Source: Sphingomonas phyllosphaerae FA2
GTDB lineage: Bacteria > Pseudomonadota > Alphaproteobacteria > Sphingomonadales > Sphingomonadaceae
Length of the DNA: 64,000 nt
Assembly: GCF_000427645.1 (NCBI RefSeq)
Contig: NZ_KE386571.1
Location: forward strand, 3,474,737 to 3,538,736
Direction of reading: 5' to 3'
Of the stretch, positions 9,435 through 20,000 are shown piece after piece. Below the pieces are notes generated by a model that made no database searches, had not been told where the DNA came from, and saw nothing but the letters and a program-made list of their open reading frames with translations. Every line of letters begins with the position of its first letter. The first letter of the stretch is position 1. Made by a program: the position numbers and the translations under genes.

Positions 9435-11201
9435 TCATGCGCCGCCCTCCAGCCACACCACCCCCCAAGCCGGCACCGCCTCGACCGCCGCGCCGCTCAA
9501 CCGATCGCGACCCGCCTCCGGCACCGCCACCTCGCGATCACCAAAGTTGAGGAACACTCGGTCGCCCCCGCACGCAATGCCCAGCAGCGCCGCATCCCCG
9601 GTCTCGATCAAACCCGGCGCGCCCGCCCCCCCGCTCGCGATCCGCGCATCGCGCAGCGCGGTAAGATCGCCGCTGATCCGCAGCGCCGCCGGCGTCTCCA
9701 GCGCCCACCAGTCCATCGCCGGGCGGTGAATCCAGCGCCCCTCGTGCGCCAGCTCGGGATCGCCGGCATAATCGTAATCGTTCAGCAGCCCGGCCTCGTC
9801 GCCCATATAGGTCGTGGCGAGCCCGCCACTCGCGATCGACAGCGCGTTGAGCAAAGCGATCCGCCGCAACGCCATCTCGCGCGCGTCATCGTCCCGCGTC
9901 GCCTCCAGCCCGGCCAGCGAGGCGAGCGTGCCGTTGGTGCCGTGCAGCGCCGCACCGTCGGACTGGAACGGCACCCCGCGCGCCCAGCTGTCGCCCGCAC
10001 CGTGCAGGAAGGCGGCGGCGGCGCGCAACCGCGCTTCGGGCTCTGGATCGATCGCACGCAGGTCGCCGAGCACCGCGCCCCAGCCGATATCGTCGTGGCA
10101 GCGCGCATAGCTCAGCCAGTTCGCCCCCGACGGCAGTCCGCCGCTTGCCGCGACGATCGCTGCGGGCAGCTGCGCGGATCGTTCGGCGAGCCCGACCCAG
10201 CCCGCGACCATCAGCGAATTGTTGTAGACCAGATGGCATTCGGGCTCGAACCCGGCTCCCTCGTCCATCCCGAAATAGGGCGGGACGAACGCGGTCGGGA
10301 CGATCGCCTCCGCCTTGAGCAAGGTCGCGGGCGCGACGATGTCGAGCGCGGCGCGCAGCCCCCGGACGATGTAATGCGCTTCCGGCAGGTTGCGGCACGT
10401 CGTGCCCGGCTGCTTCCACAGGAAGGCGGTGCTGTCGAGCCGGAACGCCTCGAACCCGTGATTGGCGAGCCGCAGCGCGGCGTCGAGGATCGCGACGAAC
10501 ACCTGCGGGTTGCGCCAGTTCAGATCCCACTGAAACGGATAGAAGGTCGTCCAGACGTTGCCGCCCATCTCCGGCACGTGGGTGAAATTGCCCGGCGCGG
10601 TGGTCGGGAACACCTCCGGCAGCTCGGCATCGCGCGCCGCCGCCTCGGCATCGTCGACGACGATGTAAAAGTCGCGGTAGAAGGGGTCGCCCGCGCGCGC
10701 CGCCTTCGCCCATTCATGATCGTCGGCGGTGTGGTTGAGCGCCAGGTCGACGCACAGGCTAATCTTCGCCGCGCGCAGCCGCTCGGTCAGCTGCTCGACG
10801 TCCGCCATCGTGCCCAGCAACGGCTCGATGCTCAGATAATCCGCGACCGCGAACCCGCCGTCGCTGTCGCCCGCCCGCGCCTTGAGCAGCGCGAGGACGT
10901 GCAGGTAGCGAACCCCCAGCGCCTCAAGATGATCGACATGCGCGGCGAGCCCCTCCACCGTGCCGCCGAAGCGATCGACATAGGTCGAATAGCCGAGCAT
11001 GTCGGGCCGTACGAACCAGTCGGGATCAGCGACCCGCGCGCTGTCGAGCGCCTGCATCGCGGCGGGACGCTCCGCGGCGCGGGCGTGGAGCAGCGCCTCG
11101 ACCGTCGCCCACAGCGCCTCACCATCGTGATCGGGATAGAGCCGCGCCAACTGGCGACGCAGTCGTGGTGCGATCGCCTCTAGGCGCTGCTGCATGGTCA
11201 T
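9435..11201 (-). CDS. suxB: Amylosucrase (GH13 sucrose-cleaving glucosyltransferase)
   Basis: Amylosucrase splits sucrose and transfers glucose onto alpha-1,4-glucan (or water), releasing fructose. The 588-residue protein has the GH13 signatures LCVDLALNHT, FEAFRLDSTAFLWK (nucleophile Asp about 256), LLKAEAIV (acid/base Glu about 298) and ARCHDDIGWG (transition-state Asp about 370), followed by TTYMGDEAGLLND. The PGNFTHVPEMGG and YPFQWDLNWRNP stretches are typical of amylosucrases rather than of alpha-glucosidases. There is no signal peptide, so it is cytoplasmic and fits sucrose import by SuxA and SuxC. It is somewhat shorter than the 636-residue Neisseria enzyme, as in related proteobacterial versions. 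Confidence 0.92.
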   Translation of the reverse strand: MTMQQRLEAIAPRLRRQLARLYPDHDGEALWATVEALLHARAAERPAAMQALDSARVADPDWFVRPDMLGYSTYVDRFGGTVEGLAAHVDHLEALGVRYLHVLALLKARAGDSDGGFAVADYLSIEPLLGTMADVEQLTERLRAAKISLCVDLALNHTADDHEWAKAARAGDPFYRDFYIVVDDAEAAARDAELPEVFPTTAPGNFTHVPEMGGNVWTTFYPFQWDLNWRNPQVFVAILDAALRLANHGFEAFRLDSTAFLWKQPGTTCRNLPEAHYIVRGLRAALDIVAPATLLKAEAIVPTAFVPPYFGMDEGAGFEPECHLVYNNSLMVAGWVGLAERSAQLPAAIVAASGGLPSGANWLSYARCHDDIGWGAVLGDLRAIDPEPEARLRAAAAFLHGAGDSWARGVPFQSDGAALHGTNGTLASLAGLEATRDDDAREMALRRIALLNALSIASGGLATTYMGDEAGLLNDYDYAGDPELAHEGRWIHRPAMDWWALETPAALRISGDLTALRDARIASGGAGAPGLIETGDAALLGIACGGDRVFLNFGDREVAVPEAGRDRLSGAAVEAVPAWGVVWLEGGA

Positions 11202-11264
11202 GATCCGCGATATCCCGTGTCGTCCATCATCTTACCCGTTCGTCCTGAGAAAACAGCGCCCCTC

Positions 11265-11341
11265 CGTCATTGCGAGCGTAGCGAAGCAATCCAGGGCGTC
11301 CTGGTCCGGCTCTGGATTGCTTCGCTCCGCTCGCAATGACG
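11265..11341. repeat. 77-bp palindromic repeat, copy 2
   Basis: This is the same 77-bp element as at 2116-2192, with the same loop orientation. It lies between the suxA stop and the suxB start, so it could form a strong hairpin in a suxAB transcript. Confidence 0.9.
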
Positions 11342-11356
11342 GAATGACGTCAGCCC

Positions 11357-13828
11357 TCAGAAATCGAACCGCACCGACGCCGCGATCGTCCGCCCGTTGA
11401 TCGACCGCGCCCGCACCAGCTGGTTCGACGGGATCGCGGCATCTTCCGCCTCGGTGATGCCCTTCACGTTGAAGATGTTGTTGGCGTTCAGGTTGAAGCT
11501 GACGTTATCCGCCGCGCGGACCAGCACGAAGCCGTTGACCTGCGTATAGGCCGGCATCTTCAGCTGGTTGACCGGCTGCGTATAGCTCGACGTCGTCCCG
11601 ATCACGTTCGCACCGAAGCTGACGCGCCCGAAATCGAGCTGCGGGGTCGCCTGATAGACGAACGCCGCCTGCCGCTGCGGCCGGTTGCCGTCCAGCGTCG
11701 CGTCGGTCGCGTCGCTGGTGATCTTCGCATCGGTATAGGTGCCCGCGGCGGTCAGCGAGAACGGCCCGCGGCGGAAGCGGCCTTCCAGCTCGACGCCGGT
11801 CGCATCGTAGCGGCGGCTGGTGAATTGCTGCTGCGACAGCAGATAGTTGGTTTCCTGCGTCTTGGCGTTGAACACCGTGGCGTAGAGCGCCACCGGCCCG
11901 GACGAGAATTTCACCCCGCCCTCGGCCTGCTTGACGAAGTCGTACGGCTTGGAGCCGTTGACCAGCCCGCCGGTCGTGGTGTCGATCGTCGGCCCGAACA
12001 GCAACCGGTCGGCGTTGACCCGTCCGCCGCGGCTGTAGCGCGCGAACGCCGCCAGCGTATCGCTCAGCCGGTAATTCACGCCCGCCGAATACGACAAATA
12101 GCTGTAGTCATAGTCGATCCCGGTGCGGTTGTTCGGGATGAAGCCGACGGTCTGCTCGGCGACCGAGAGGACACCGTCGCCGTTGATGTCCTGCGCGCGC
12201 GTCGTCACCGCGCCGGGCAGGTCGCCCGCGATGCTGCCCTTGGCGGAGCCGAAGTCGTAGCGCAGGCTGCCGTCGATGTTCAGCCGCCCGACCTCGAAGC
12301 CGAGCTGCGCGAACGGCGCATTGGTGGTGTAGCGCATGTCGTAGCTGCGGCGGCAGCAATTGCCGAAGAACGACGCCGAATACAGCGTGCCTCCCGCGGT
12401 CTGCGATACGCCCGCGGCGTTGCGGACGTCGACCAGCACCGACCGGCCATCGCCCTGCACGGTCTGGAAGAACGACGTCCACAGCCAGTCGGTCTTCACG
12501 TCCTGCCGCGAATTGTAGATGCCTGCCGCGATCGACAGCGCGCCGCCGCCCAACTCGACCTTACCGTTGATGCGCAGGTCATTGGTGATGTTGTTGAGGC
12601 TCTTCAAGTCGACGTCGAACAGCACGACGCTGGCCAGCAGGCCGTTGCCGCCGACCGTACCCGGATTGGCGATCCGCTGCCCCGACAGCGGGCCGCTGGC
12701 GTAATAGAGCTGCGCGCCCGCACCGGCAAAGCCGTTGGCGGTGGTCTGCGCATCGCCGACCGCGGCGGGGAAGGGGGAGACGAAGTCGCCGCTGATATCC
12801 GAATAGCGGAACCGCTCGGTCACGTTCCAGCCATCGGCGATCTCATACTTGCCCTCGAACCCGACCGACTTGACGACCGGGTGCATCCCGTCGCCGATGT
12901 TGCGGCGGACGGGATTGTTGTTGCCGTCCAGCGTCAGCACCGATCCGATGTAGCGGCTGTGCAGCGTATCCTCGTTGATCGAGAAGCCCGGAATGTTCTG
13001 GTACGTAGGGTCGCCGTCGCTGCCGGTCACGCGGACCGGATTGGGCAGATAGGCGATGCTGCGATCGTCGAGATATTTGCCGTACACGCGGACATAACCG
13101 CGGTCGAACTCGCGGGTGATGTTGGCCTTGATCTGGCCGCCGCGCATCGCGTCATAGCCGACATCGCGCGGACCGTCACCGAGGCGGTAGAAACCGCTCA
13201 ATTCGTAGCGAGTCTGCGCATCGATGTGTCCGCCATACGCAAAGTCGGCCCTATATTCGCGATAGTCGATGCCCGAGGACAGCTGGAACGAGCCCCCGTC
13301 CTGCTCGCCGGTCTTCGAAATGAAGTTGATGATGCCACCGGGCGAGTTGCTGGCGAACGTCGACGCCGATCCACCGCGCACCGACTCGATCCGGGCGAGC
13401 GACAGATCGTTACGGATGAAGATGTCGGCGTTGCCGAAGATGATGTCGCCAAACTCGAGAACCGGCAGGCCATCTTCCTGCAATTGCAGGAACTTGGAAC
13501 CGCCAGACGCGACGGGCAGGCCGCGCACCGAGATATTGGCATTGCCCTCGCCACCCGACGCCTCGACGCGGACGCCGGGCAGATTGCGCAGGATTTCCGC
13601 GGTGTTGCGCGGCGGGATCTTGGCGGTCAGGTCGGCATCGAGCGAGCTGACCGACACCGATGTATCCAGCCGGTTCCGCCCCTGCGCCACGCCGGTGACG
13701 ACAATGTCTTCAGAAACAGTCGCTTCGGCCGGATCAGCCGCCGCGGCCTGCGGAACTTGCGCGTGCGCCGCACCGGCGATCAGCAGCGCGGGGATCGAGG
13801 CGAGCAGGCGGAAACGCAGCGTCATCAC
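11357..13828 (-). CDS. suxA: TonB-dependent outer-membrane receptor, probable sucrose transporter
   Basis: This is an 823-residue outer-membrane receptor. A signal peptide (LLASIPALLIAGAAHA) is followed by a short linker with the TonB-box-like EDIVVTG, then a plug domain (ISVRGLP, SVRGGSASTFASNSPGGIINFI) and a long beta-barrel ending in VRFDF with the terminal aromatic residue. It would import sucrose across the outer membrane at the expense of the proton-motive force through TonB-ExbB-ExbD. Upstream is an AGGAGAGG ribosome site; the GTG at 13828 or the ATG at 13825 may be the true start. Two LacI-type palindromes lie 63-100 bases before the start, so direct repression by the SuxR-like protein encoded just upstream is very likely. 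Confidence 0.9.
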   Translation of the reverse strand: MMTLRFRLLASIPALLIAGAAHAQVPQAAAADPAEATVSEDIVVTGVAQGRNRLDTSVSVSSLDADLTAKIPPRNTAEILRNLPGVRVEASGGEGNANISVRGLPVASGGSKFLQLQEDGLPVLEFGDIIFGNADIFIRNDLSLARIESVRGGSASTFASNSPGGIINFISKTGEQDGGSFQLSSGIDYREYRADFAYGGHIDAQTRYELSGFYRLGDGPRDVGYDAMRGGQIKANITREFDRGYVRVYGKYLDDRSIAYLPNPVRVTGSDGDPTYQNIPGFSINEDTLHSRYIGSVLTLDGNNNPVRRNIGDGMHPVVKSVGFEGKYEIADGWNVTERFRYSDISGDFVSPFPAAVGDAQTTANGFAGAGAQLYYASGPLSGQRIANPGTVGGNGLLASVVLFDVDLKSLNNITNDLRINGKVELGGGALSIAAGIYNSRQDVKTDWLWTSFFQTVQGDGRSVLVDVRNAAGVSQTAGGTLYSASFFGNCCRRSYDMRYTTNAPFAQLGFEVGRLNIDGSLRYDFGSAKGSIAGDLPGAVTTRAQDINGDGVLSVAEQTVGFIPNNRTGIDYDYSYLSYSAGVNYRLSDTLAAFARYSRGGRVNADRLLFGPTIDTTTGGLVNGSKPYDFVKQAEGGVKFSSGPVALYATVFNAKTQETNYLLSQQQFTSRRYDATGVELEGRFRRGPFSLTAAGTYTDAKITSDATDATLDGNRPQRQAAFVYQATPQLDFGRVSFGANVIGTTSSYTQPVNQLKMPAYTQVNGFVLVRAADNVSFNLNANNIFNVKGITEAEDAAIPSNQLVRARSINGRTIAASVRFDF

Positions 13829-13890
13829 GGAAAACCTCTCCTGAGCAGCCGTCCTTTCCGAACAGCCTGATGTCAGCTACATATCGGCAC

Positions 13891-13904
13891 TGCAATCGAT
13901 TGCA
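13891..13904. promoter_or_regulatory. LacI-type operator 1 before suxA
   Basis: TGCAATCGATTGCA is a perfect 14-bp palindrome with the central CG typical of LacI/GalR-family operators. It lies in the 116-base gap between suxR and suxA. Confidence 0.8.
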
Positions 13905-13914
13905 AAGAAGTTTC

Positions 13915-13928
13915 TGCAAACGATTGCA
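13915..13928. promoter_or_regulatory. LacI-type operator 2 before suxA
   Basis: TGCAAACGATTGCA is a near-perfect palindrome matching operator 1 at 13 of 14 positions. The two centres are 24 bp apart, about two helical turns, which suits two LacI-family dimers on one face. Confidence 0.78.
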
Positions 13929-13944
13929 TATGGAGTCCGGCGTA

Positions 13945-14934
13945 TCAGGCGGAGGCGCGTAGGATCAGTTCGGGGGGGACGATCGCACTGGTCGCGGGCT
14001 CTCCCGCGATCCGTCGGAGCAGCGTTTCGACCATCAGCCGCGTGCCGGTCACTAGATCCTGCCGGATCGTCGTCAGCGGCGGCGACGTATGCGCGGCCAG
14101 CGTCACATCATCATAACCAACCACCGCAACATCGCCCGGCACGTCGAGGCCCGCCTCGGTCAGCGCGCGTAACGCACTCATCGCGGCCACGTCCGAGGCA
14201 GCGAAGATCGCGTCGGGCGCGTCACCCTGCGCCAGCCGTGCGCCCACCGCGGCATGGACCGCATCGGGGTCCATCTCGCACGACAGCACCTCGACCGCCG
14301 TCGTTCCGGCCGCATCCCGGAACCCCGCCAGCCGATCCGCAAATTCGGGGGGTGCGGGATCGCCGAGGAACAACAGCCGGTTGCGCCCCAGCCCGAGCAG
14401 ATGCGTCGCTGCGATCCGCCCGCCCAGGATATTGTCCGACCCGATCGTCAGATGCTTTTGCTCCGGGCGATTGACCCCCCATACGACCAGCGGCGCATAG
14501 CGCGCGGCGACGCGCTCGATCGTGTCATATTGGTCCGACTGCCCGACCAGCAGCACGCCATCGACACGTCCGCTGTCGACCAGCCGGTCGAGCCACTCGT
14601 CATTCTCCGGCAGCACGCGCGACAACAGGATGTCGTAGCCGCGATCCACCAGCAGATCGGCGAGAAAGCCCAGCAAGCTGAGGAAGAACGGATCGGTCAG
14701 ATGCTGGGTGCGCGCATGGCCCAGCGGCATGGCGAGCGCGATCGCGCCGGTGCTGCGCATCCGCAGATTGCGCGCCAGCTGGTTGGGGCGCACGCCGTGT
14801 TCGCGGGCGAGCGCGCGGATGCGCTCCTGCGTGGTCTTGCTGACGGATGGGTGTCCCGACAGCGCACGCGACACGGTCGCCGTCGAAACCCCCGCCATCG
14901 CTGCCAGATCGGCCAGCTTCATCGCCGTCGCCAC
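13945..14934 (-). CDS. suxR: LacI-family repressor of the sucrose locus
   Basis: This 329-residue regulator has an N-terminal helix-turn-helix (KLADLAAMAGVSTATVSRAL), the hinge helix region RPNQLARNLRMRSTGAIALA, and a periplasmic-binding-protein-like sugar domain with GYDDVTLAAHTSPPLTTIRQ near the C-terminus. Its neighbours (receptor, amylosucrase, permease) make it the likely counterpart of SuxR. It should bind the two TGCAANCGATTGCA-type palindromes directly downstream of its own stop, in front of suxA. A shorter start at the internal ATG (residue 5, MKLADL) is equally plausible. The inducer is inferred, not seen; sucrose, glucose or fructose are candidates. Confidence 0.88.
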   Translation of the reverse strand: MATAMKLADLAAMAGVSTATVSRALSGHPSVSKTTQERIRALAREHGVRPNQLARNLRMRSTGAIALAMPLGHARTQHLTDPFFLSLLGFLADLLVDRGYDILLSRVLPENDEWLDRLVDSGRVDGVLLVGQSDQYDTIERVAARYAPLVVWGVNRPEQKHLTIGSDNILGGRIAATHLLGLGRNRLLFLGDPAPPEFADRLAGFRDAAGTTAVEVLSCEMDPDAVHAAVGARLAQGDAPDAIFAASDVAAMSALRALTEAGLDVPGDVAVVGYDDVTLAAHTSPPLTTIRQDLVTGTRLMVETLLRRIAGEPATSAIVPPELILRASA

Positions 14935-15021
14935 CGCGTCATGTCCCCGCTTTGTTCGGATGCTTCATAGTCGGTCGGTGGCGCGTCGCAATGTGGGTCA
15001 TGGTCGCGGTTCCCGCGCGGT

Positions 15022-15711
15022 TCAGCCCTGATCGCGCTCGATCGCGGCGATCTCGCCGTCGATGAAGTCCATCAGCAGCTTTAACACCTCGGGATCGGTG
15101 CAGCGCGCGTTCATCAGCCGCCGCTGGCACATCCCGCCCGCCATGATGAGGATCGACTCGCCTAGCCGTGCGATGCGGCCTTCGTCGGTGGCCCCCGGCG
15201 CGATGATCTTCAGCGCGCGCACCAATTGCCCGCGCAGCCGATCGTCCATCGTGTCGAAGATTTCGGCGATCCGCTGGTTGCGGTTGGCCTCGGCCATGAT
15301 CTCGGCGATCAGCCGCGTGTCGTTGAGTTCGTTGCACGCGATGAAGCGTGCGATCCAATCGCGCACCATCGTCCGATCGGCCGTACAGCGCGCCGCACAC
15401 AGTTCGTCACCGGCCAGAAACTCGTCCAGATCATGTTCGACCAGCGCGGCGACAATCGCCTCCTTGTTGGCGAAGTCGCGATAGATCTGGCCGACCAGCA
15501 CCCCCGATCGCTCTGACAATTTCGCCATGCTCGTGGCGTGGAAGCCGTGCTCTGCAAAAAGTTCCCGAGCCGCCTGAACAATTTTCGCACGACGTGCGTT
15601 TGCTTTCCCGCTCCGGTCGCGGGGGAAGACGGCGTCGGGTTCGGGACATCCTTGGTTACACCGCTGCATCAATTTACGCCGACCATCTTCTTCCCAGCTT
15701 GACGGTGCCAC
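15022..15711 (-). CDS. TetR-family repressor of the adjacent RND pump
   Basis: The frame gives 229 residues, with a TetR/AcrR helix-turn-helix at about 40-86 (FHATSMAKLSERSGVLVGQIYRDFANKE) and a helical ligand-binding remainder containing TetR_C-like sequence. The frame opens at a GTG; an ATG at 15669 gives 215 residues and may be the true start. The gene is divergent from the three-gene efflux operon, with a perfect GTGAGTGA/TCACTCAC palindrome between the two starts, the classical arrangement for local repression of a multidrug pump relieved by a pump substrate. Confidence 0.88.
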   Translation of the reverse strand: MAPSSWEEDGRRKLMQRCNQGCPEPDAVFPRDRSGKANARRAKIVQAARELFAEHGFHATSMAKLSERSGVLVGQIYRDFANKEAIVAALVEHDLDEFLAGDELCAARCTADRTMVRDWIARFIACNELNDTRLIAEIMAEANRNQRIAEIFDTMDDRLRGQLVRALKIIAPGATDEGRIARLGESILIMAGGMCQRRLMNARCTDPEVLKLLMDFIDGEIAAIERDQG

Positions 15712-15732
15712 CTGTTCGCAGTAGCAGCATTC

Positions 15733-15752
15733 GTGAGTGAGCGATCACTCAC
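15733..15752. promoter_or_regulatory. TetR-type operator between regulator and efflux operon
   Basis: The site GTGAGTGA-GCGA-TCACTCAC has perfect 8-bp arms around four bases. It lies 14 bases before the adaptor ATG and just upstream of the TetR gene, so a bound repressor would cover both promoters. Confidence 0.85.
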
Positions 15753-15766
15753 ACACTTCATAAGAG

Positions 15767-16996
15767 ATGTCCATGCCGAAAATGGGGCCGAAAACGGGGT
15801 TCGCGGTCGCCGCGATGATGCTGGTGCCGCTCGCGGCCTGCGGAGGCGGGAACGACGCCGAAAAGCAGCAGCAACAACAGCAGGCGCAGGCCGGGCCGCC
15901 GCAAGTGAGCGTGGTGACGGTGCAGCCGCAGTCGGTGACGCTGACCTCGACGTTGCCGGGGCGGACCACCGCATTCGAAACGTCGGAGGTGCGCCCGCAG
16001 GTCAACGGCCTCGTCACCGCGCGCCTCTTCACCGAGGGCGACCTCGTCCGTGCCGGCCAGCCGCTCTACCGCATCGACTCGCAGCCGTATCAGGCGCAGG
16101 TCGCCAGCGCGCGTGCCGCCGTGGCGCGTGCGCGTGCCGCGATCGCGTCGAGCGCCGCGCTCCAGCGCCGTTACGGCGAACTGGTCAAGATCAACGCGAT
16201 CGCGCGGCAGGATTATGAGAATGCCGTCACCACCGCCGCGCAGGCGCAGGCGGATGTCGCCGCGCAGCAGGCGGCGCTGCGCTCGGCGCAGATCGACCTC
16301 GCGCGCACCACGATCCGCGCGCCCATCTCGGGGCGGATCGGCCGGTCGGTGACGACCACCGGCGCGCTGGTGAGCGCGGCGCAGACGACCCCGCTGACCA
16401 CGATCCAGCGGCTCGACCCGATCTACGTCGACGTCTCGCAGTCGAGTGCCGATCTGCTCAAGCTGCGCCAGCAGATCGCCGCGGGCGATCTGGCGCGCGG
16501 CGGCACCGCGGCGCGGGTCCGGCTGCGGCTGGAGGACGGCTCGGTCTATCCGATCGAGGGCAAGCTGCAGTTCGCCGACGTCAGCGTCGATCCGAACACC
16601 GGCACGCAGACGATCCGCGCGCTGTTCCCGAACCCGAAGGGGCTGTTGCTGCCGGGCATGTATGTCCGTGCCGAGCTGGTCGAGGGCACGAAGAGCAACG
16701 CGATCCTGGTACCGCAGCGCGCGGTGACACGCGACGAGCGCGGCAATCCCACCGCGCTGGTCGTCGGGGCCGACGGCAAGCTCCAGCCGCGCCAGCTGAC
16801 CGCGCCACGCACGATCGGCGAGAACTGGCTGGTCACCGCCGGGCTAAACCCGGGCGACAAGGTGGTAATGGAAGGCGCGATGATGCTGCGTCCCGGCATG
16901 CCGGTGAAGGCCGTGCCCTACAATCCGAACGCCGCGCCCGCGCAACCCGGTGCGCCGGGCGGCGCGGCGCAGGGCCAGCAGGCCCAGGGAAAGTAA
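15767..16996 (+). CDS. RND efflux periplasmic adaptor lipoprotein (AcrA/MexA type)
   Basis: This 409-residue membrane fusion protein joins the inner-membrane pump to the outer-membrane channel. It has a lipoprotein signal ending LVPLAAC (Cys about 25), a glutamine run just after it, the lipoyl-domain half VRPQVNGLVTARLFTEGDLVRAGQPLY, a helical hairpin (about 105-170), the second lipoyl half TTIRAPISGRIG, and a beta-barrel segment with DPNTGTQTIRALFPNP. All are typical of AcrA/MexA. The last 25 residues are a proline/glutamine/glycine-rich tail. It is the first gene of the operon; the pump gene follows after six bases. An internal ATG at residue 3 is an alternative start. Confidence 0.93.
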   Translation: MSMPKMGPKTGFAVAAMMLVPLAACGGGNDAEKQQQQQQAQAGPPQVSVVTVQPQSVTLTSTLPGRTTAFETSEVRPQVNGLVTARLFTEGDLVRAGQPLYRIDSQPYQAQVASARAAVARARAAIASSAALQRRYGELVKINAIARQDYENAVTTAAQAQADVAAQQAALRSAQIDLARTTIRAPISGRIGRSVTTTGALVSAAQTTPLTTIQRLDPIYVDVSQSSADLLKLRQQIAAGDLARGGTAARVRLRLEDGSVYPIEGKLQFADVSVDPNTGTQTIRALFPNPKGLLLPGMYVRAELVEGTKSNAILVPQRAVTRDERGNPTALVVGADGKLQPRQLTAPRTIGENWLVTAGLNPGDKVVMEGAMMLRPGMPVKAVPYNPNAAPAQPGAPGGAAQGQQAQGK

Positions 16997-17002
16997 CGCC
17001 GC

Positions 17003-20000
17003 ATGTCGCGCTTTTTCATCGACCGACCCATCTTCGCATGGGTCATCGCCGTGGGACTCATGCTGGCGGGGATCATCGCGATCCGCAGCCTGCCGATCGC
17101 CCAATTCCCCGAGATCGCGCCGCCGGCGGTCGCGATCGCCGCCACCTATCCGGGCGCCGACGCCGAAACGCTCGAGCGCACCACCACGCAGATCATCGAG
17201 CAGCAGCTGCGCGGCATCGATAACCTGCGCTATTTCTCATCGTCCTCCTCGTCGGCGGGCGTGGTCACGATCACGCTGACCTTCGAACAGGGCACCGATC
17301 CTGACATCGCGCAGGTGCAGGTCCAGAACAAGTTGCAGGCGGCAACCCCGCTGCTGCCGCAGGAAGTGCAGCGGCAGGGCATCCAGGTGACCAAGTCGGC
17401 GGCCAGCTTCCTCGCGGTCGTCGGGCTCGTCTCCACCGACGGCTCGCACAGCAACAACGATCTGGCCGACATGGTCGTGTCGAAGTTCCAGGACCCGATC
17501 AGCCGCATCAACGGCGTCGGCGAGTTGCAGGTGTTCGGCTCGCAATATGCGATGCGCATCTGGATCGATCCGCTCAAGCTCAACAATTACGCGCTGACGG
17601 TCGCCGACGTGACGTCGGCGGTGCAGGCGCAGAACGCGCAGGTTTCCGCCGGTCAGATCGGCGCGCAGCCCGCACCCAAGGAGCAGATGCTCAACGCGAC
17701 CGTCTCGGTGCAGTCGCGGCTCCAGACCCCCGAGCAGTTCGGCAACATCCGACTGAAGACCGGCGTCGACGGCTCGGTGGTCCGCCTCCGCGACGTCGCG
17801 CGGATCGAGATCGGCGCCGAGAATTACGGCTTCGACGTTCAGTATAACGGCAAGCCGGCATCGGGCTTCGGCGTCCGGCTGGCCGCGGGGGCGAACGCGC
17901 TCGACACCGTCGACCTGCTCAAGGCGCGCGTCGCCGAGATCGGCAAGACGCTGCCCGCCGACGTGAAGGTCATCTACCCTTACGACATCACGCCGTTCGT
18001 GCGGCTGTCGGTGGAGCAGGTGATCCACACGCTGATCGAGGCGGTGGTGCTCGTCTTCCTCGTCATGTTCCTGTTCCTTCAGAACTGGCGCGCGACGCTG
18101 ATCCCGACGATCGCGGTGCCGGTCGTGCTGCTCGGCACTTTCGCGGTGATGGCGCTGGCCGGCTACACGATCAACACGCTGACCTTGTTTGGCATGGTGC
18201 TGGCGATCGGCCTGCTCGTCGACGACGCGATCGTTGTCGTCGAGAACGTCGAACGCCTGATCGTCACCGAGCATCTCTCCCCGAAGGAAGCCGCGCGCAA
18301 GTCGATGGACGAGATCAGCAGCGCGCTGGTCGGCATCGGCCTCGTGCTGTCGGCGGTGTTCCTGCCGATGGCGTTCTTCGGCGGGTCGACCGGCGTGATC
18401 TATCGCCAGTTCTCGATCACGATCGTCTCGGCGATGGTGCTCTCGGTGCTGGTCGCCCTGATCCTGACGCCCGCGCTCTGCGCGACGATCCTTAAGCCGC
18501 ATGACCCGGACAAGCAGGAAGGCAGGGGGCCGCTGGCGCGCTTCTTCCGCTGGTTCAACGACAAGTTCGACCGTGCGCAGCATCGCTACGAGGGCGGGGT
18601 GAAGAGCACGGCGCGTCACTGGAAGCGCTCGCTGTTCGTCTATCTGCTGATCGTCGCAGGGATGGCGCTGATCTTCATCCGGCTGCCCTCGGGCTTCCTG
18701 CCGGACGAGGACCAGGGCTTCGTGATCGCGCTGGTGCAGGGCCCGGCCGGCGCGAGCACCGCCCGCACCGAAAAGGGGCTGGCGATCACGCGCGACCACT
18801 TCCTCAAGCAGGAAGGCAAGAACGTCCAGGGCGTCTTCACGATCAACGGTTTCAGCTTCGCGGGTCAGGGCCAGAACACCGGCCTCGTCTTCGTCAACCT
18901 GAAGCCGTGGGAAGACCGTTCGGGTGGCGACAATCGCGCGCAAGCGATCGTCGGCCGAGCGATGAGGGCGCTTTCGCAATATAAGGACGGGCTGATCTTC
19001 GCGCTGATCCCGCCGGCGGTGCAGGAGCTGGGCAATGCCACCGGCTTCGACGTCCAGCTGGTCGACACCGGCGGTGTCGGGCACGAGAAGCTGACGCAGA
19101 TCCGCAACATGATGCTCGGCATGGCCGCGCAGGATCCGCGGCTGGCACAGGTCCGCCCGCTCAGCCTCGAGGACGCGCCGCAGCTCAAGGTCAAGATTGA
19201 CGAGGACAAGGCGCGCGCGCTCGGCCTCGATCTGTCGGCGGTCAATTCGACGATCGCGACCGCGTGGGGCGGCGGGTACATCAACGACTTCATCGACCGC
19301 GGTCGTGTGAAGCGCGTCTATGTCCAGAACGACGCGCCGTATCGCATGTCGCCCGAGGATGTCGGGGAACTCTACGTCCGCGGTGCGAACGGGCAGATGG
19401 CGCCGTTCACCGCCTTCTCGACGCTGGAATGGGCCAATGCGCCGGTCTCGCTGACCCGCTACAACGGGCAGCCGGCGATGCAGCTGCAAGGCTCGCCGGG
19501 ACCGGGGCAGAGCACCGGCGCCGCGATGGAAGCGTTGCAGGAGATCCATGCGAAGCTGCCCCCGGGCACGACGCTGGAATGGACCGGCCTGTCCTATGAG
19601 GAACGGCTGTCGGGCGGCCAGGCACCGGCGCTCTACGGGCTGTCGCTGCTGATCGTCTTCCTCTGCCTCGCCGCACTCTACGAAAGCTGGTCGGTGCCGA
19701 TCTCGGTGCTGCTGGTCGTCCCGCTCGGCATCATCGGTGCGGTGCTGGCGGCGTGGCTGACGGGTCTGAACAAGGACATCTACCTGCAGGTCGGGCTCAT
19801 CACCACGATCGGCGTGTCCGCCAAGAACGCGATCCTGATCGTCGAATTCGCCGAAGAGCGGATCGCCGAGGGGATGAGCGCCTTCGACGCGGCGGTGGAG
19901 GCGGCAAAGCTGCGGCTGCGCCCAATCCTGATGACCAGCCTTGCGTTCGTGTTCGGCGTGATGCCCTTGGCGGTGTCGACCGGCGCGGGTGCGGGCGGCC

